Notes under the pieces: generated by a model
What the model saw: the letters and a program-made list of their open reading frames with translations, nothing else
Databases searched by the model: none
Told to the model about the DNA's origin: nothing
Shown here: piece by piece, positions 24,312 through 34,400 of the stretch
Layout: the number at the start of each line of letters is the position of its first letter
How positions within the stretch are numbered: the stretch's first letter is position 1
Source of the DNA: Candidatus Accumulibacter sp. ACC003
Lineage (GTDB): Bacteria; Pseudomonadota; Gammaproteobacteria; Burkholderiales; Rhodocyclaceae
Reading direction: 5' to 3'
DNA: 37,045 nt
NCBI RefSeq assembly: GCF_907163085.1
Contig: NZ_CAJQTX010000013.1
Coordinates: 1-37,045, forward strand
Program-made: the position numbers and the translations under genes

Positions 24312-25310
24312 AGGATCGATCTGCCGCCGCCGATTGCCTTCCGCTTGACGGTCGCCCGCGATTGCCGCAGCGCCGTCTTCGAGCACAGCGTGCAAGTGAT
24401 GCTGGTCGCGCTGTTTCTGGGCATCCGCCAACAGTTGGCGGCAGGCAAGTTGCGGGCGCTGGCGGCGGCCGCCCTGCTGCATGATCTCGGCGTGCTGCAT
24501 ATCGATCCGGAAATTTTCCTCGCCGGCCATATCTTCACGGCCGCCGAGCGGCGACAGCTACACGCGCACCCGCTGACCGCCGGAATGATCGTCCAGCAGC
24601 AGCCGGAATACCCGCCGACCGTCGCGCGAGCGATCCTCGAGCACCACGAACGACACGACGGTAGCGGCTATCCTCGTGGCCTGAAAGGCGACGAGATCAG
24701 CGTTGAGGGACGCATTCTGCTGCTTGCCGAACTGGTCGCTGCGCTCCTCGAAAAAAACGCGCGCGAGCCCGACAAACAACTGTCGGTGATCCTGCGCCTG
24801 AACCACAGCAAGTTTGACCAGGCGATGACGACGCAGATCCTGAAACTGCTCGAACAAGAGCACGCGGTGGCTGACGAGGCCGATCTGCAGCCGGAACAGC
24901 CGCAGGCCGAGCGCCTCAAACGGCTTGCCGGGGAGTGCGACAAATGGCGCCAGCTGCGCTCACAGCTGGAAAACTACACGACGGACGCGCCGGCCATCGG
25001 CGAATTCCTGGCCGATCGAGTCGCGGTACTCGAACGTTCGCTGGCCGACGCCGGACTGCACCCCGATCAAATCGCCTCGGTCGGCATTGGTCTGCGCGAC
25101 CAGCCCGCCGCGGTGAGCGAGCTGGCGATGCTGATGCACGAAACCAGCTGGCAGCTGAAGGCCATCGTCGACGATGTCTTCGCTCGTTTTCCGACGCTGG
25201 AAACGACCGACAAACCAGGCGAGCGCGCGATCTGTGACTGGCTTCGGCAACTGCAGGCGGGCTTGAGCGCCGGCGAAGGCGCCGGGCCAGGCGACGCCGC
25301 CCTGCCCTAG
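24312..25310 (+). pseudogene. HD-GYP protein copy B, 3' part
   Basis: Continuation of the gene at 21558 after the insertion, beginning with the duplicated AGGAT. All HD-GYP motifs are here ('FEHSVQV', 'LLHDLGVLHID', 'HPLTAGM', 'HHERHDGSGYPRGL'), in one unbroken frame to 25310. It shows that the frameshift in copy A is not ancestral. A product could be made only if translation starts inside the element or at an internal codon; the ATG-like frame beginning at 24294 overlaps the transposase stop. Confidence 0.85.
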
Positions 25311-25375
25311 CGGCTTGCCCGGCCCTGGCCGCCAGCGATGCCGGCGGCGGCGAGCGGGGCGCGTGTCGGCACGCT

Positions 25376-25999
25376 TTACTGGCCGAGCAGCTGCTCGATA
25401 ATCGGCGCCAATCGCGCCTCGTCGAGCCGTCCCAGGTGGCTGTCCGCGAAACGCCCGTCGCGGCCGATGATCACCGTGTACGGCAAGGCCTTCGGTTGCA
25501 GGCCGGCGTTCGGGATGGCGTTCGGGATGGCGTTCGGGATGGCGTCCCTTCCGCCGACCAGCAGCGGGTAGGCCAGCGGCGTCGAGTCAGCCAGGCTGGC
25601 GGCGAAGCGGCGCATCTTGTCGAGGTCGTCGATGCCGATACCGACGAACTGTACGCCCTGCGCCGCGTAGCGGTTTTGCAGGCGCGAGAAGGCGGGCATT
25701 TCCTCGACGCAGGGTTGGCACCAGCTGGCCCAGTAATTGACCACCAGCACCTTGCCTCGCCACTGCGCGATCGCCTGCGGGCGGCCATCGAGGTCGTCGA
25801 GCGTCAGCGCCATGATCGCGTCGACCTCGGCCTGCGCTTCTGCCGGCGACAGTTGCGGCATCGTACGCAGGCCGGGCGGAATGCTGTCGCCGGGCGGCAA
25901 GGCGTCGTGGCTGGCCAGGCGATAGGCGAGTAGACCGACGGTAGCCATGGTCAGCACGCCGGCGAGCACCGCCAGCAGCAGCGCGCGCCCCGGTGTCAT
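25376..25999 (-). CDS. TlpA-like membrane-anchored thioredoxin
   Basis: A 207-aa periplasmic thiol-disulfide protein: an N-terminal anchor (residues 5-27) and a thioredoxin fold with the active site 'WCQPC' in 'NYWASWCQPCVEEMPAFSRL', cis-Pro in 'ALPYTVII'. The ATG overlaps the stop of the upstream heme-copper gene by 4 bp, so the two are co-translated. TlpA/SCO-like proteins often keep CuA or CuB sites reduced during oxidase assembly, which fits the neighbour. An in-frame 12-bp unit is repeated three times (25506-25541), giving an IPNA repeat in a surface loop. Confidence 0.88.
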   Translation of the reverse strand: MTPGRALLLAVLAGVLTMATVGLLAYRLASHDALPPGDSIPPGLRTMPQLSPAEAQAEVDAIMALTLDDLDGRPQAIAQWRGKVLVVNYWASWCQPCVEEMPAFSRLQNRYAAQGVQFVGIGIDDLDKMRRFAASLADSTPLAYPLLVGGRDAIPNAIPNAIPNAGLQPKALPYTVIIGRDGRFADSHLGRLDEARLAPIIEQLLGQ

Positions 26000-27360
26000 C
26001 GCTGGCGTCGCCGCGACATCGCCCGCAGGCAAACCAGCACGAACATCAGGCCGCCGATCACCGCGATCAGGCCGCCGAGTCCCATCATTCCCATGCCGAT
26101 CTTCTGCGGCAAGGTGGTCAGCATCTGTTCGGCACCGGCGACCTTGCGCTGTACGCCGTAGCCGCCCGACCACGCCAGACCGAGGACATGAATCAGTTGC
26201 CCGCCGCCATAGACGTAGGGCTGCCAGAGCGCCATGCGGCCCTGCGGGCGGTCGAAACCGAGGCTGGGGAGCAGCGCGTAGGCCAGGCCCATGAAGGCCA
26301 GCGTGACGCCGACCGTCGACCCGTGGTAGTGCGCCGGTATGACGACGTTGACGCCGTGGATCATGTAACCGAGGACGCCGCCGAGCGCAAAGAGGCTGAA
26401 CGAAGCGACCAAGGCCGACTTGGCCGGCGCCGCCGGCAGTCCGCGCACTCCCCACAGCGACCAGGCGCCAAGGACGATCAGCGGCGCCATGTAGGGATGA
26501 CCCCATTCCATCAGCTTGGCAAACACTTCGACGTGCGGCAGCGAGCCGACCGGCAGCAGCAGGTAGATCGCCGGCACCACCAGCAGCGGCAGCGCGCCGA
26601 CCAGGAACAACACCGAAACCGCGCGCGGCGACGCCGCCGACGGACGCCCGAGATGACCGGCAATCCACAGCCAGGCGACGACCATCAACAGCGCGTGCTG
26701 AAACTGCAGGGTGTGCCCGCCACCCCAGAACAGCACTTCGTAATAGATCGTTCCCTCGACCACCGGCACCAGTGCCCACGACCAGTAGAAAGCGGCCAGG
26801 GCCAGGAAGGCGGCGAAGGCGCCGAGGAAAGCGCCGAGGCGCAGCGGCTCGCCGAGAAAACGTTGCGGCCAGGTAGTGACCAACGCGCGCAACACGGTCA
26901 GGCTCATGCCGGCGCCGAAGGTCAGCAGCGCGGTGAAGAACAGCGGCTGTTTGAGCACCGGGATATAGTTGTTGAGCACCGGCTCGGCGCCCGGGAAAAA
27001 TGGCGAGACGGTCATCAGCGCCGTCCCCAGCGCCGCCAGCGCAAAACCGCTCCAGCCCAGCCACGCCAGACCGGGGCCACCGAGCGCGCTCCAGATCACC
27101 GCCGCGAAGGCCATGAACCACACCGCCACCGACAGATCGACGTGCACCACCAGCGCCGCGCGGAACAGGTCCTTGAGCGGAAAGACGTCCTGGATACCGG
27201 GCGTGCGTGACAAGACCAGCAGCACCGCCAGCAGGCCCGAACCGATCAGCGCCAGCACGCCCAGCCACAACCAGGCGCGCGCCAGGCTCGTCGGCGCCCC
27301 GGAAGAAATGCTCGGCAGCAAGGGTGCCGCCGAAGAAACAGTCACTGCTTGCGAATCCAC
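25996..27360 (-). CDS. Divergent heme-copper subunit I lacking Tyr and one CuB His (probable NOR-type)
   Basis: A 454-aa integral membrane protein with about 12 helices and a heme-copper fingerprint: His73 ('VVHVDLSV', low-spin heme), His216 on helix VI in 'WGGGHTLQFQ', His288 on helix VII ('MEWGHPYMAP'), and His344/His346 in 'IPAHYHGST'. The position four after His216 is Phe220, not Tyr, and the usual HisHis of helix VII is Gly287-His288, so one CuB ligand is missing; Glu285 is nearby. As I recall, gNOR-type NO reductases show altered CuB ligands, but I cannot decide the family. No CuA or cytochrome c subunit is adjacent. A GTG at 27360 with GAGG upstream is my chosen start; an ATG at 27429 in frame is the alternative. 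TlpA follows; a DNR-like regulator is divergent. Confidence 0.8.
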   Translation of the reverse strand: MDSQAVTVSSAAPLLPSISSGAPTSLARAWLWLGVLALIGSGLLAVLLVLSRTPGIQDVFPLKDLFRAALVVHVDLSVAVWFMAFAAVIWSALGGPGLAWLGWSGFALAALGTALMTVSPFFPGAEPVLNNYIPVLKQPLFFTALLTFGAGMSLTVLRALVTTWPQRFLGEPLRLGAFLGAFAAFLALAAFYWSWALVPVVEGTIYYEVLFWGGGHTLQFQHALLMVVAWLWIAGHLGRPSAASPRAVSVLFLVGALPLLVVPAIYLLLPVGSLPHVEVFAKLMEWGHPYMAPLIVLGAWSLWGVRGLPAAPAKSALVASFSLFALGGVLGYMIHGVNVVIPAHYHGSTVGVTLAFMGLAYALLPSLGFDRPQGRMALWQPYVYGGGQLIHVLGLAWSGGYGVQRKVAGAEQMLTTLPQKIGMGMMGLGGLIAVIGGLMFVLVCLRAMSRRRQR

Positions 27361-27598
27361 CGCCGCCTCGCGCAAAAAAACCTCGCGAGTATAGGGCCAG
27401 GCGGCGCGATATGCCAAACGCTGCTGCACCGATGATCGCTACCAACAAATTCCATACGCAAGTCGTTTATCATATCCGTTCAACTCGGCCAAGCCCTGGC
27501 AAGGCGGCATCGCAAGGATCTTGCGACTTGCTTGCCCCTGACCGGAACACATGCGAATATTGGCTTCCTGCTTTTTGCTGAATGTTCGGAAACTGCCC

Positions 27599-28291
27599 AT
27601 GACCGTTGCTCCACACGGCATCAACATCGAAGGGCTGCTGGCACACGTGCCGCTGTTCAACGAATTGGCGACAGAAGAAATAGCGCGTCTGGCGCGTGGC
27701 ACGCGTGAAATCAACGCCAGCCGTGGCGACATCCTGTTCCACAAGGGCGACACGCCGACCGGTTTCTACCTGATCGTTTACGGCCAGGTGAAACTCGCGT
27801 TCACCTCGTCACAAGGCGGCGAGAAGGTCATCGCGATCCTGCCGCAAGGAAACACCTTCGGCGAAGCGGTGATGTTCTCGGACAAGCCGTTCATGGTTTA
27901 CGCGCAGACGCTTGCCGATTCGCTGGTGCTGCACATTGCCAAGACGGCGATCCTCGCCGAACTCGACCGCGACCCGCAACTCGGTCGCCGGATGATTGCC
28001 GGCCTGTCGAAGCGCTTGCATCAGGTGATGAACGACGTCGAGTCGTATTCGCTGCATTCGGGTCGCCGACGAATCATTGGCTATCTGCTGCGCGAGCACG
28101 AAGGCGCCAGCGAGCAATCCGTAACCATCACGCTGCCGACCAACAAGGGTGTCATTGCCTCGCGCCTGAACCTGACACAAGAACACTTTTCACGCATCCT
28201 GCATGAACTGTCCGAAAAAGGCCTGATCGTCGTTGACGGCCGAAGAATCCACATCGCCGATGTCGCTGCACTACGTGCCTACGATCTCTGA
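27599..28291 (+). CDS. Crp/Fnr family regulator, DNR-like
   Basis: A 230-aa transcription factor: an N-terminal cyclic-nucleotide-type sensor barrel ('RGDILFHKGDTPTGFYLIVYG', 'FGEAVMF'), a long dimerisation helix, and a winged helix with recognition segment 'TQEHFSRILHEL'. The E-x-x-S-R residues are those that read TTGAT half-sites in FNR. There are no Cys ligands for an FNR [4Fe-4S] cluster. The sequence layout, including 'RLHQVMNDVESYSLHSGRRR', resembles the NO-responsive DNR of Pseudomonas. The ATG at 27599 is preferred over 27551. It is divergent from the NOR-like gene at 25996 and may control the boxes at 3157 and 8458. Confidence 0.88.
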   Translation: MTVAPHGINIEGLLAHVPLFNELATEEIARLARGTREINASRGDILFHKGDTPTGFYLIVYGQVKLAFTSSQGGEKVIAILPQGNTFGEAVMFSDKPFMVYAQTLADSLVLHIAKTAILAELDRDPQLGRRMIAGLSKRLHQVMNDVESYSLHSGRRRIIGYLLREHEGASEQSVTITLPTNKGVIASRLNLTQEHFSRILHELSEKGLIVVDGRRIHIADVAALRAYDL

Positions 28292-28334
28292 GCTCTGCTG
28301 CACCTACAATAACTTCACCGGGAGACACTCAACA

Positions 28335-29813
28335 ATGGCATTGGAAACCGAGATCAAACTGAGCATACCGGCGGCCGCCGTACGCCGCCTGTCGACCCAC
28401 CCACTGCTCGCCGACAACAAGCCGCTACGGATGAAGCTGGTCAACACCTACTACGACACCCCCGATCGACGCCTTCGCGACAAGCGGATAGCCGTCCGCT
28501 ATCGCCACAAGGGAACGGCATGGCTGCTGACCGTCAAGAGCGACGCACCAGCGCCCGGCGGCCTGGCGCAGCGCAACGAATGGGAAGTCCCCGGGCAGCC
28601 GGGCGAGTTCGATTTCTCGCACGTCGACAATCCGAAGCTGCGCCGCTTCCTCGAAGCGGCAACACCGGAGCTGCAGCCGGTGTTCAGCACCGACTTCACG
28701 CGCGCCGCCTGGATCATCACGCCGCAGGAAGGTACGCGCATCGAGGTCGCGCTCGATCGAGGCAAGATCGACGCCAATGGCCGTCAGGAGACAATCTGCG
28801 AGGTCGAACTCGAACTGCTCGAAGGAAGCGTCCAGGATCTTTTCGAAGCGGCGCTGGCGCTACAAAAAGAGCTGCCGCTGCATCCGGAAAGCCCCAGCAA
28901 GGCCGAACGCGGCTACCGGCTGGCGGCCGATACACCGCTGGCAGCGATCAAGGCGGTGAACGTCTGCCTGCAACCGGGAATGACGACCATCGCCGTCTAC
29001 CGCAGCACGGCTTTCGCCTGTCTGACGCAACTGCAGGCCAACGAGGGTGGCGCGCGCAGCAGCAAGGCACCTGAATTCATCCACCAGGCGCGCGTCGCGA
29101 TGCGCCGCCTGCGCTCGGCGATCCGGCTCTGGAAGTCGCTGCTGCCAGAGGACTACATCAGCAACTTCGACGCACGCTGGCGGACGCTGGCCAACCAGCT
29201 CGGCGACACGCGCAACTGGGACGTTTTCCTCACCGAGATCCTGCCGCCAATCAGCAAAGCCTTTCCCGAGCACGGCGAACTCCAGCAGATTGCCAAGAAC
29301 GCCGCGAACAAACTGACCGCGTGCCGCAAGAGCGCACAGGCGGCGATCACTGCGCCCGCCTACTCGCAATTGCTCCTCGAATTCACCGCTGCAACGCTGA
29401 GCTTGCCGGAAAAGAAGAAGCCCAAGCTGGCCGCCTTTGCCCCGGCCTCGCTGAAAAAGCGCGCCAGACGCGTCGCCGAGCTGGCGGCACTGACCAAGGA
29501 TTCGCATCCGGAAGCCCGCCACGAGCTGCGTATCGCCCTGAAGCGGCTGCGCTACGCGCTCGAATTCCTGGCGCCCCTGTTCCCGGCGCGCGGTATGCAG
29601 CGCTACCTGCAGAGCGCCACCGGCCTGCTCGACCTGCTCGGCCGGATGAATGACTTCAGCGTCGCCGAACAGCTGGTCGACGAGGCCCTGCCCGGCCACG
29701 ACAGCGACCTGGCGCGCGCCTGGTTGGCCGGCCGCAGCGACCTGCTGCTCGGCCAGCTGGACGGGCTGCTGAGCGAATTCCTCAGCCATCCGGCGCCCTG
29801 GGAACAAGGCTGA
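28335..29813 (+). CDS. CYTH-CHAD domain protein
   Basis: A 492-aa protein. Residues 1-200 are a CYTH triphosphate-tunnel domain with the ExExK signature 'ETEIK' (residues 4-8) and conserved strands ('NTYYDTPDRRLRDKRIAVRYR', 'EVELELLEG'). Residues 220-485 are a CHAD domain, rich in conserved His/Arg/Lys ('HQARVAMRRLRSAIRLWK', 'HELRIALKRLRYALEFL'). CYTH enzymes hydrolyse inorganic triphosphate; CHAD domains bind polyphosphate and localise to polyphosphate granules. In a polyphosphate-accumulating organism a role in polyphosphate metabolism is likely. The start has GGGAGA about 10 nt upstream. The gene stands alone. Confidence 0.93.
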   Translation: MALETEIKLSIPAAAVRRLSTHPLLADNKPLRMKLVNTYYDTPDRRLRDKRIAVRYRHKGTAWLLTVKSDAPAPGGLAQRNEWEVPGQPGEFDFSHVDNPKLRRFLEAATPELQPVFSTDFTRAAWIITPQEGTRIEVALDRGKIDANGRQETICEVELELLEGSVQDLFEAALALQKELPLHPESPSKAERGYRLAADTPLAAIKAVNVCLQPGMTTIAVYRSTAFACLTQLQANEGGARSSKAPEFIHQARVAMRRLRSAIRLWKSLLPEDYISNFDARWRTLANQLGDTRNWDVFLTEILPPISKAFPEHGELQQIAKNAANKLTACRKSAQAAITAPAYSQLLLEFTAATLSLPEKKKPKLAAFAPASLKKRARRVAELAALTKDSHPEARHELRIALKRLRYALEFLAPLFPARGMQRYLQSATGLLDLLGRMNDFSVAEQLVDEALPGHDSDLARAWLAGRSDLLLGQLDGLLSEFLSHPAPWEQG

Positions 29814-29947
29814 ACAAGAGCTACCGAAGTCGCGGGAGTCGCGTCGCTACGGCCTACCGACGCGCTCCTGCGGGCCGCGCGGAAGACGCCGTCGCGACGC
29901 TTTCTTGCCGCGACCCCGGGCCGCCCATCACCAAGCAGCGTGCAGCG

Positions 29948-31373
29948 ATGAGCCGGCTGGGCCGATCGTGGCACTCGGCAAGAAGTGCCTTTCTGGCGCT
30001 GCTGAGCCTCTTCCTTGCCAGCGTGCCGGCCGCCCGTGCCGCCGACCTGCCGAGCGCTTTCAGCCAGGCGCTGCAGGCAGGCCAATATCCCGGCCCAGGC
30101 GGTGGCCGTCGTCGTGCAGGCGGTTGACGGCGGCCCGCCGCTGCTCAGCCACAACGCCCGGCAGGCGATGAACCCGGCTTCGGCAATGAAGCTGGTGACG
30201 ACTTACGCCGCCCTGGAGATGCTCGGACCCGCGCATACCTGGCGCACCGAAGTGCTCGCCGACGCCGGCCCGGTCGACGGCCGCGTCAACGGCAACGTCT
30301 ATTTGCGCGGCAACGGCGACCCCAAGCTGACGCTCGAGCAGTTCTGGCTGTTGTTGCGGCAGCTGCGACTGCACGGCGTACGCGAAATCGCCGGCGACCT
30401 GGTGCTCGATCGCCGCGCCTTCGCGCTGCCGGCGCACGACCCGGGCGAGTTCGACAATCAACCGCTGCGGCCCTACAACGCGGGCCCGGACGCGCTGCTG
30501 GTGAACTTCAAGAGCGTGCGCTTGCTGCTCCAGCCAGACCCGGCCGGAAAGGCCGTCAGCGTCGTCGCCGAAACGCCCAGCGAAGGTCTGCGCATCGACA
30601 ATCGACTGCGCCTGGCGAGCGAGCCCTGCGGCGACTGGCGCGAAAAGCTGCAGGTGACGGTCAGCGGCCTGCGCATCGAACTTGGCGGCGCTTACCCGGC
30701 GGCTTGCGGCGAGCAGGCGCTGAATCTGGCGCCGTGGGCCGCCGACGTGCAGCTCGAAGGACTGTTTCGGGCGCTGTGGCGCGAACTCGGTGGCCGCTTC
30801 AGCGGCAGCGTCCGCGAAGGCGCCGCGCCGGCCAACGCGCGGACGCTGGCGGTGCAGGAATCAGCGCCACTCGCCGAACTGGTGCGCGACATCAACAAAT
30901 ACAGCAATAACGTGATGGCCCGGCAGCTCTTCCTGAGCCTCGACAGCGAGCGCCCGGCGACCATCGAAGGCGCGCGCCGACAGCTCGCCGCCTGGCTGCA
31001 GGCGAACGCGCTGCAACTGCCGGAACTGGTCATAGACAACGGCTCCGGCCTGTCGCGCAACGCACGTATTTCGGCCGCCGGCCTGGCGCAGCTGTTGTCC
31101 GCCGCGTGGCAAAGCCCGCTGATGCCCGAACTGATCGCCTCGCTGCCGCTCGCCGGCGTCGATGGGACGTTGCGCAAGCGCTTGCAGAATGGTCCAACGG
31201 CTGGCCGCGCCCACCTCAAGACCGGCTATCTCGAAGGCGTGCGAGCGATTGCCGGTTATGTGCTCGACAACAGCGGCAAGCGCTGGATCGTCGTCGCGCT
31301 GATCAACGACGCCAACGCCAGGCTTGGCAAACCGGCACTTGACGCGCTGCTGCAGTGGGTGGCGGAGCGCTGA
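29948..31373 (+). CDS. dacB: D-alanyl-D-alanine carboxypeptidase/endopeptidase, PBP4 type (one frameshift)
   Basis: Periplasmic class C penicillin-binding protein that trims or cuts peptidoglycan peptides. The signal peptide is 'FLALLSLFLASVPAARA'. Active-site motifs: SxxK in 'PASAMKLVTTYAALE', SxN in 'KYSNNVMARQLFL', and KTG in 'HLKTGYLEGVRAIAGY', with the large insertion of PBP4 between the first two. The ATG at 29948 begins the signal peptide in one frame; the rest is in another, and the frames meet near 30080 (GCAGGCCAAT, one G too many for 'AANIPAQAVAVVV'). Probably a sequencing error. Confidence 0.92.
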
Positions 31374-31380
31374 AGCAGCG

Positions 31381-31397
31381 CTGGCGAGCGTCGCCAG
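31381..31397. terminator. Hairpin between convergent dacB and GGDEF-EAL genes
   Basis: CTGGCGA-GCG-TCGCCAG, a perfect 7-bp stem between the two convergent stops (31373 and 31402). It could serve both strands; no T run is present on either side. Confidence 0.45.
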
Positions 31398-31401
31398 GGC
31401 G

Positions 31402-34400
31402 TCAGCGCGGCGTGCGTTCGCCTACCCAGGCGGCAAACGCCGTTGCCGACAAGGGCTCGCTGAACAGGTAGCCCTGCCCTTCGTCGCATGCTCTGTTGCG
31501 CAGGAATGCCAGCTGCGCCTCGCTTTCGATGCCCTCGGCGACGGTCTGCAGACCCAGGCTGTGCGCCAGGCCGACGATCGCGACGACGATTGCTTCGCCG
31601 TCCGGATCGCCACTGATGTCGGCGACAAAGGAACGACTGATCTTGAGCTTATGCACACGAAAACGCTTGAGGTAGCTCATCGACGAATAGCCGCTGCCAA
31701 AATCGTCGATCGCCAGCCGCAAGCCCAGCGCGCGCAGCTTGTCGATCATCGCGATCGCCGTCAGCGGGCTTTCCATGGCCACGCGCTCGGTCAGTTCCAG
31801 TTCGAGACAGTGCGCCGGCAGCCGCTCTTCGTCGAGAATCCGCGCCAGCAGCTGCGGCAGCTGCGGTAGCCGGAACTGCGCCACCGAGACGTTGACGGCG
31901 ACGCTGATCGGCGGCAGGCCGGCTTGCTGCCAGACGCGCAGCTGCCGAACAGCGGTCCGGAGCAGCCACTCGCCGATCGGCAGAATCAGCCCCGACTCCT
32001 CGGCGATCGGGATGAATTCGGCCGGCTCGACCATCCCCAGTTGCGGATGCTGCCAGCGCAGTAGCGCCTCGGCGCCAAGCAGACGCTGATCGGCCAGCGC
32101 CAGCTGCGGCTGGTAATACAGCTGCAGTTGACCGCGCTCCAGCGCCCGCCGCAACTCGTTCTCGAGCTGCAAGGTGCGCGCCGAGCGCTCCTGCAGGTCG
32201 GCCGTGAAGAAGCAGTAGGCGTTGCGACCGCTCTCCTTGGCCCGATACATCGCGCTGTCGGCGCTCATCGACAAGGCTTCCAGCGTCGTGCCATCGGCCG
32301 GGTACAGGGCAATGCCCAGCGACGCGGTGCACGTCAGCTCGTGCTGCTCGAGGCGATACGGCGGCGCAGTGACCTCAAGCAGCTTGGCCGCGACGTGCGC
32401 GGCGCCGTCGGCGTCGGTATTCGGCAAGACCAGAATGAACTCGTCGCCGCCCAGACGGGCGACGGTGTCCTCGTCACGGACGGCGCCGGTCAGGCGCTGC
32501 GCGACTTCGATCAGCAGCTGGTCGCCAACGCGGTGACCCAGCGAATCATTGACGTGTTTGAAACGGTCGAGATCGAGGAAGATCAGCGCCAGCGGCTCGC
32601 GGCCGCGCTGCGCCCGTCGCAGATCGTGGCGGACGCGCTCGGCGAGCAGACTGCGGTTGGGCAGGCCGGTCAGTGAGTCAAAATGCGCCAGCCGCTGGAT
32701 GCGGGCTTCGGCTTCCTTGTGCTGGCTAATGTCGATGAAGGTGCCGATATAGTGCGTCGTCACGCCATCGTCCTGGACGCGGCTGATCGACAACCACTCC
32801 GGGTAGACGCTGCCGTCCTTGCGGCGATTCCAGATCTCGCCCTGCCAGCAGCCTTGCGACTCGATCGCCGCCCACATGCCCTGGTAGAACGCCGCATCGT
32901 GCCGGCCCGAGGCGAGCAGGCGTGGGTTGTCGCCGAGCGCGTCGGCCTCGCTGTAGCCGGTGATCGCGGTGAATGCCTGATTGACCATCACCATCCTGCA
33001 CGCCGCGTCGGTAATGGCGATCCCTTCGCCACCCTGCTCGAAAACCTTGGCCGCCAGCTTGAGCTGTGCCGCCGCCTGCTGTTGCGCGCTGATGTCGACG
33101 ACCGTTCCGAGGTAACCAATGAGCACTCCCGCCGGCGTGCGCAGCACGGTCACCGCCAGGCGCACGGCGATCCGCCGGCCATCCTTGCGCAGGTAAGTCA
33201 TTTCGCGCTCGTCGGCCTGATCGCTCGTCCGTGCCTTGACGACCAGCGCCTCGAAGCCGGCTTCGAGAGGACGACCGAGCTCGACGCTCAAGGCCCTGGC
33301 CGTCGCCGCCAACTCGGCGGGGTCGTGGAAAATGAGCGGCGTCTGCTGGCCGATGACTTCGTCGGCGCGGTAGCCGAGGATCGCTTCGGCGACCGGGTTG
33401 AAGACCGTGATCAATCCCTGCGGGTCGGTGGCGATCATCCCGCAGGCGGCGCCGGCAAGCACCGAAGCCTTGAGCGCCTCGCTGTCGCGCAGCGCCTGCT
33501 CGGCTTGCCGGCGTTCGCCGAGCAGGGCGGTATTTTCCAACGCAACGGCGGCACTCGCCGCCAAGCCCTGCAGCAAACCGACGTCGGCGTCGTCGAAACC
33601 GCCGGGCTTGTTGTGAATCTCGAAGCAACCAAGCAGTTCGCCGTGACGACTGATGATCGGCGTGTCGAGGAGGTTTTCGAAGCGCAGCGCCTGCTGGATC
33701 TCGGCGATCACGTGCGGATCGTTCTCGGCATCGTTGCTCAGGTACGACCTACCGGTCTGCAGCACATGTCCGGGAACACCGTAACCCGGGCCAAAACGGT
33801 AATCGACCGGCGTCAGCTGGCCACCCTCGTTGTACTCGCCGAACACCAGCTGGCCGCCACTCATCCGGGCGGCGGCTCCCGACGCGGCGCCGGTCAGCTG
33901 CAGCGCAGCGGCGACCAGCTGCCGCAGGATCACCGGCAGGTCGAGCTCGCTGTTGATCTGCTGACTCGCCACCGACATCAATTGCAGCTGTTCGCCGCGG
34001 CGCAATAGCGCCGCCTCGGCCAGCTTGCGGCCGCTGATGTCGCGCGACAGGACGATAAAGCGCGGCTCCTGGCCACGACTACTACGCTTGCGGGCCACCG
34101 ACAGCTCGAACCAGAATCTGCCGTGCGCCAGATCGAGCGCAAACTGCTGGCCACCCGAGTAACCCACTTCGTTGGCCTCGCGCAAGGCCGCCAGACAAGT
34201 CGCAGCGGCCGCTGGCGGCAGAACATCGGACAGCAGGCGGCCGCGCAGCGATTCGGCGGGCGCCGCCAGCAAGTCGGTACGCGGCGAATGGAAGTCATGG
34301 TAGCAACCGTCGAGTCCAAGCTCGAACATCAGGTCGGGAACGGCATCGAGAGTCGCCTGCAGCCTGGCGGTGCGCCGCGCGACGACGCGCCGCAAGCTGA

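Noticed and set aside
27430-27598. FNR/DNR box between the NOR-like gene and the regulator
   Set aside because: I looked on both strands and found no TTGAY-N4-RTCAA match; only AT-rich sequence around 27465-27480.
25996-28291. Reading the second heme-copper gene as a cbb3 oxidase CcoN with an FNR regulator
   Set aside because: No CcoO/CcoP genes follow, the helix-VII histidine pair is incomplete, and the regulator lacks FNR cluster cysteines.
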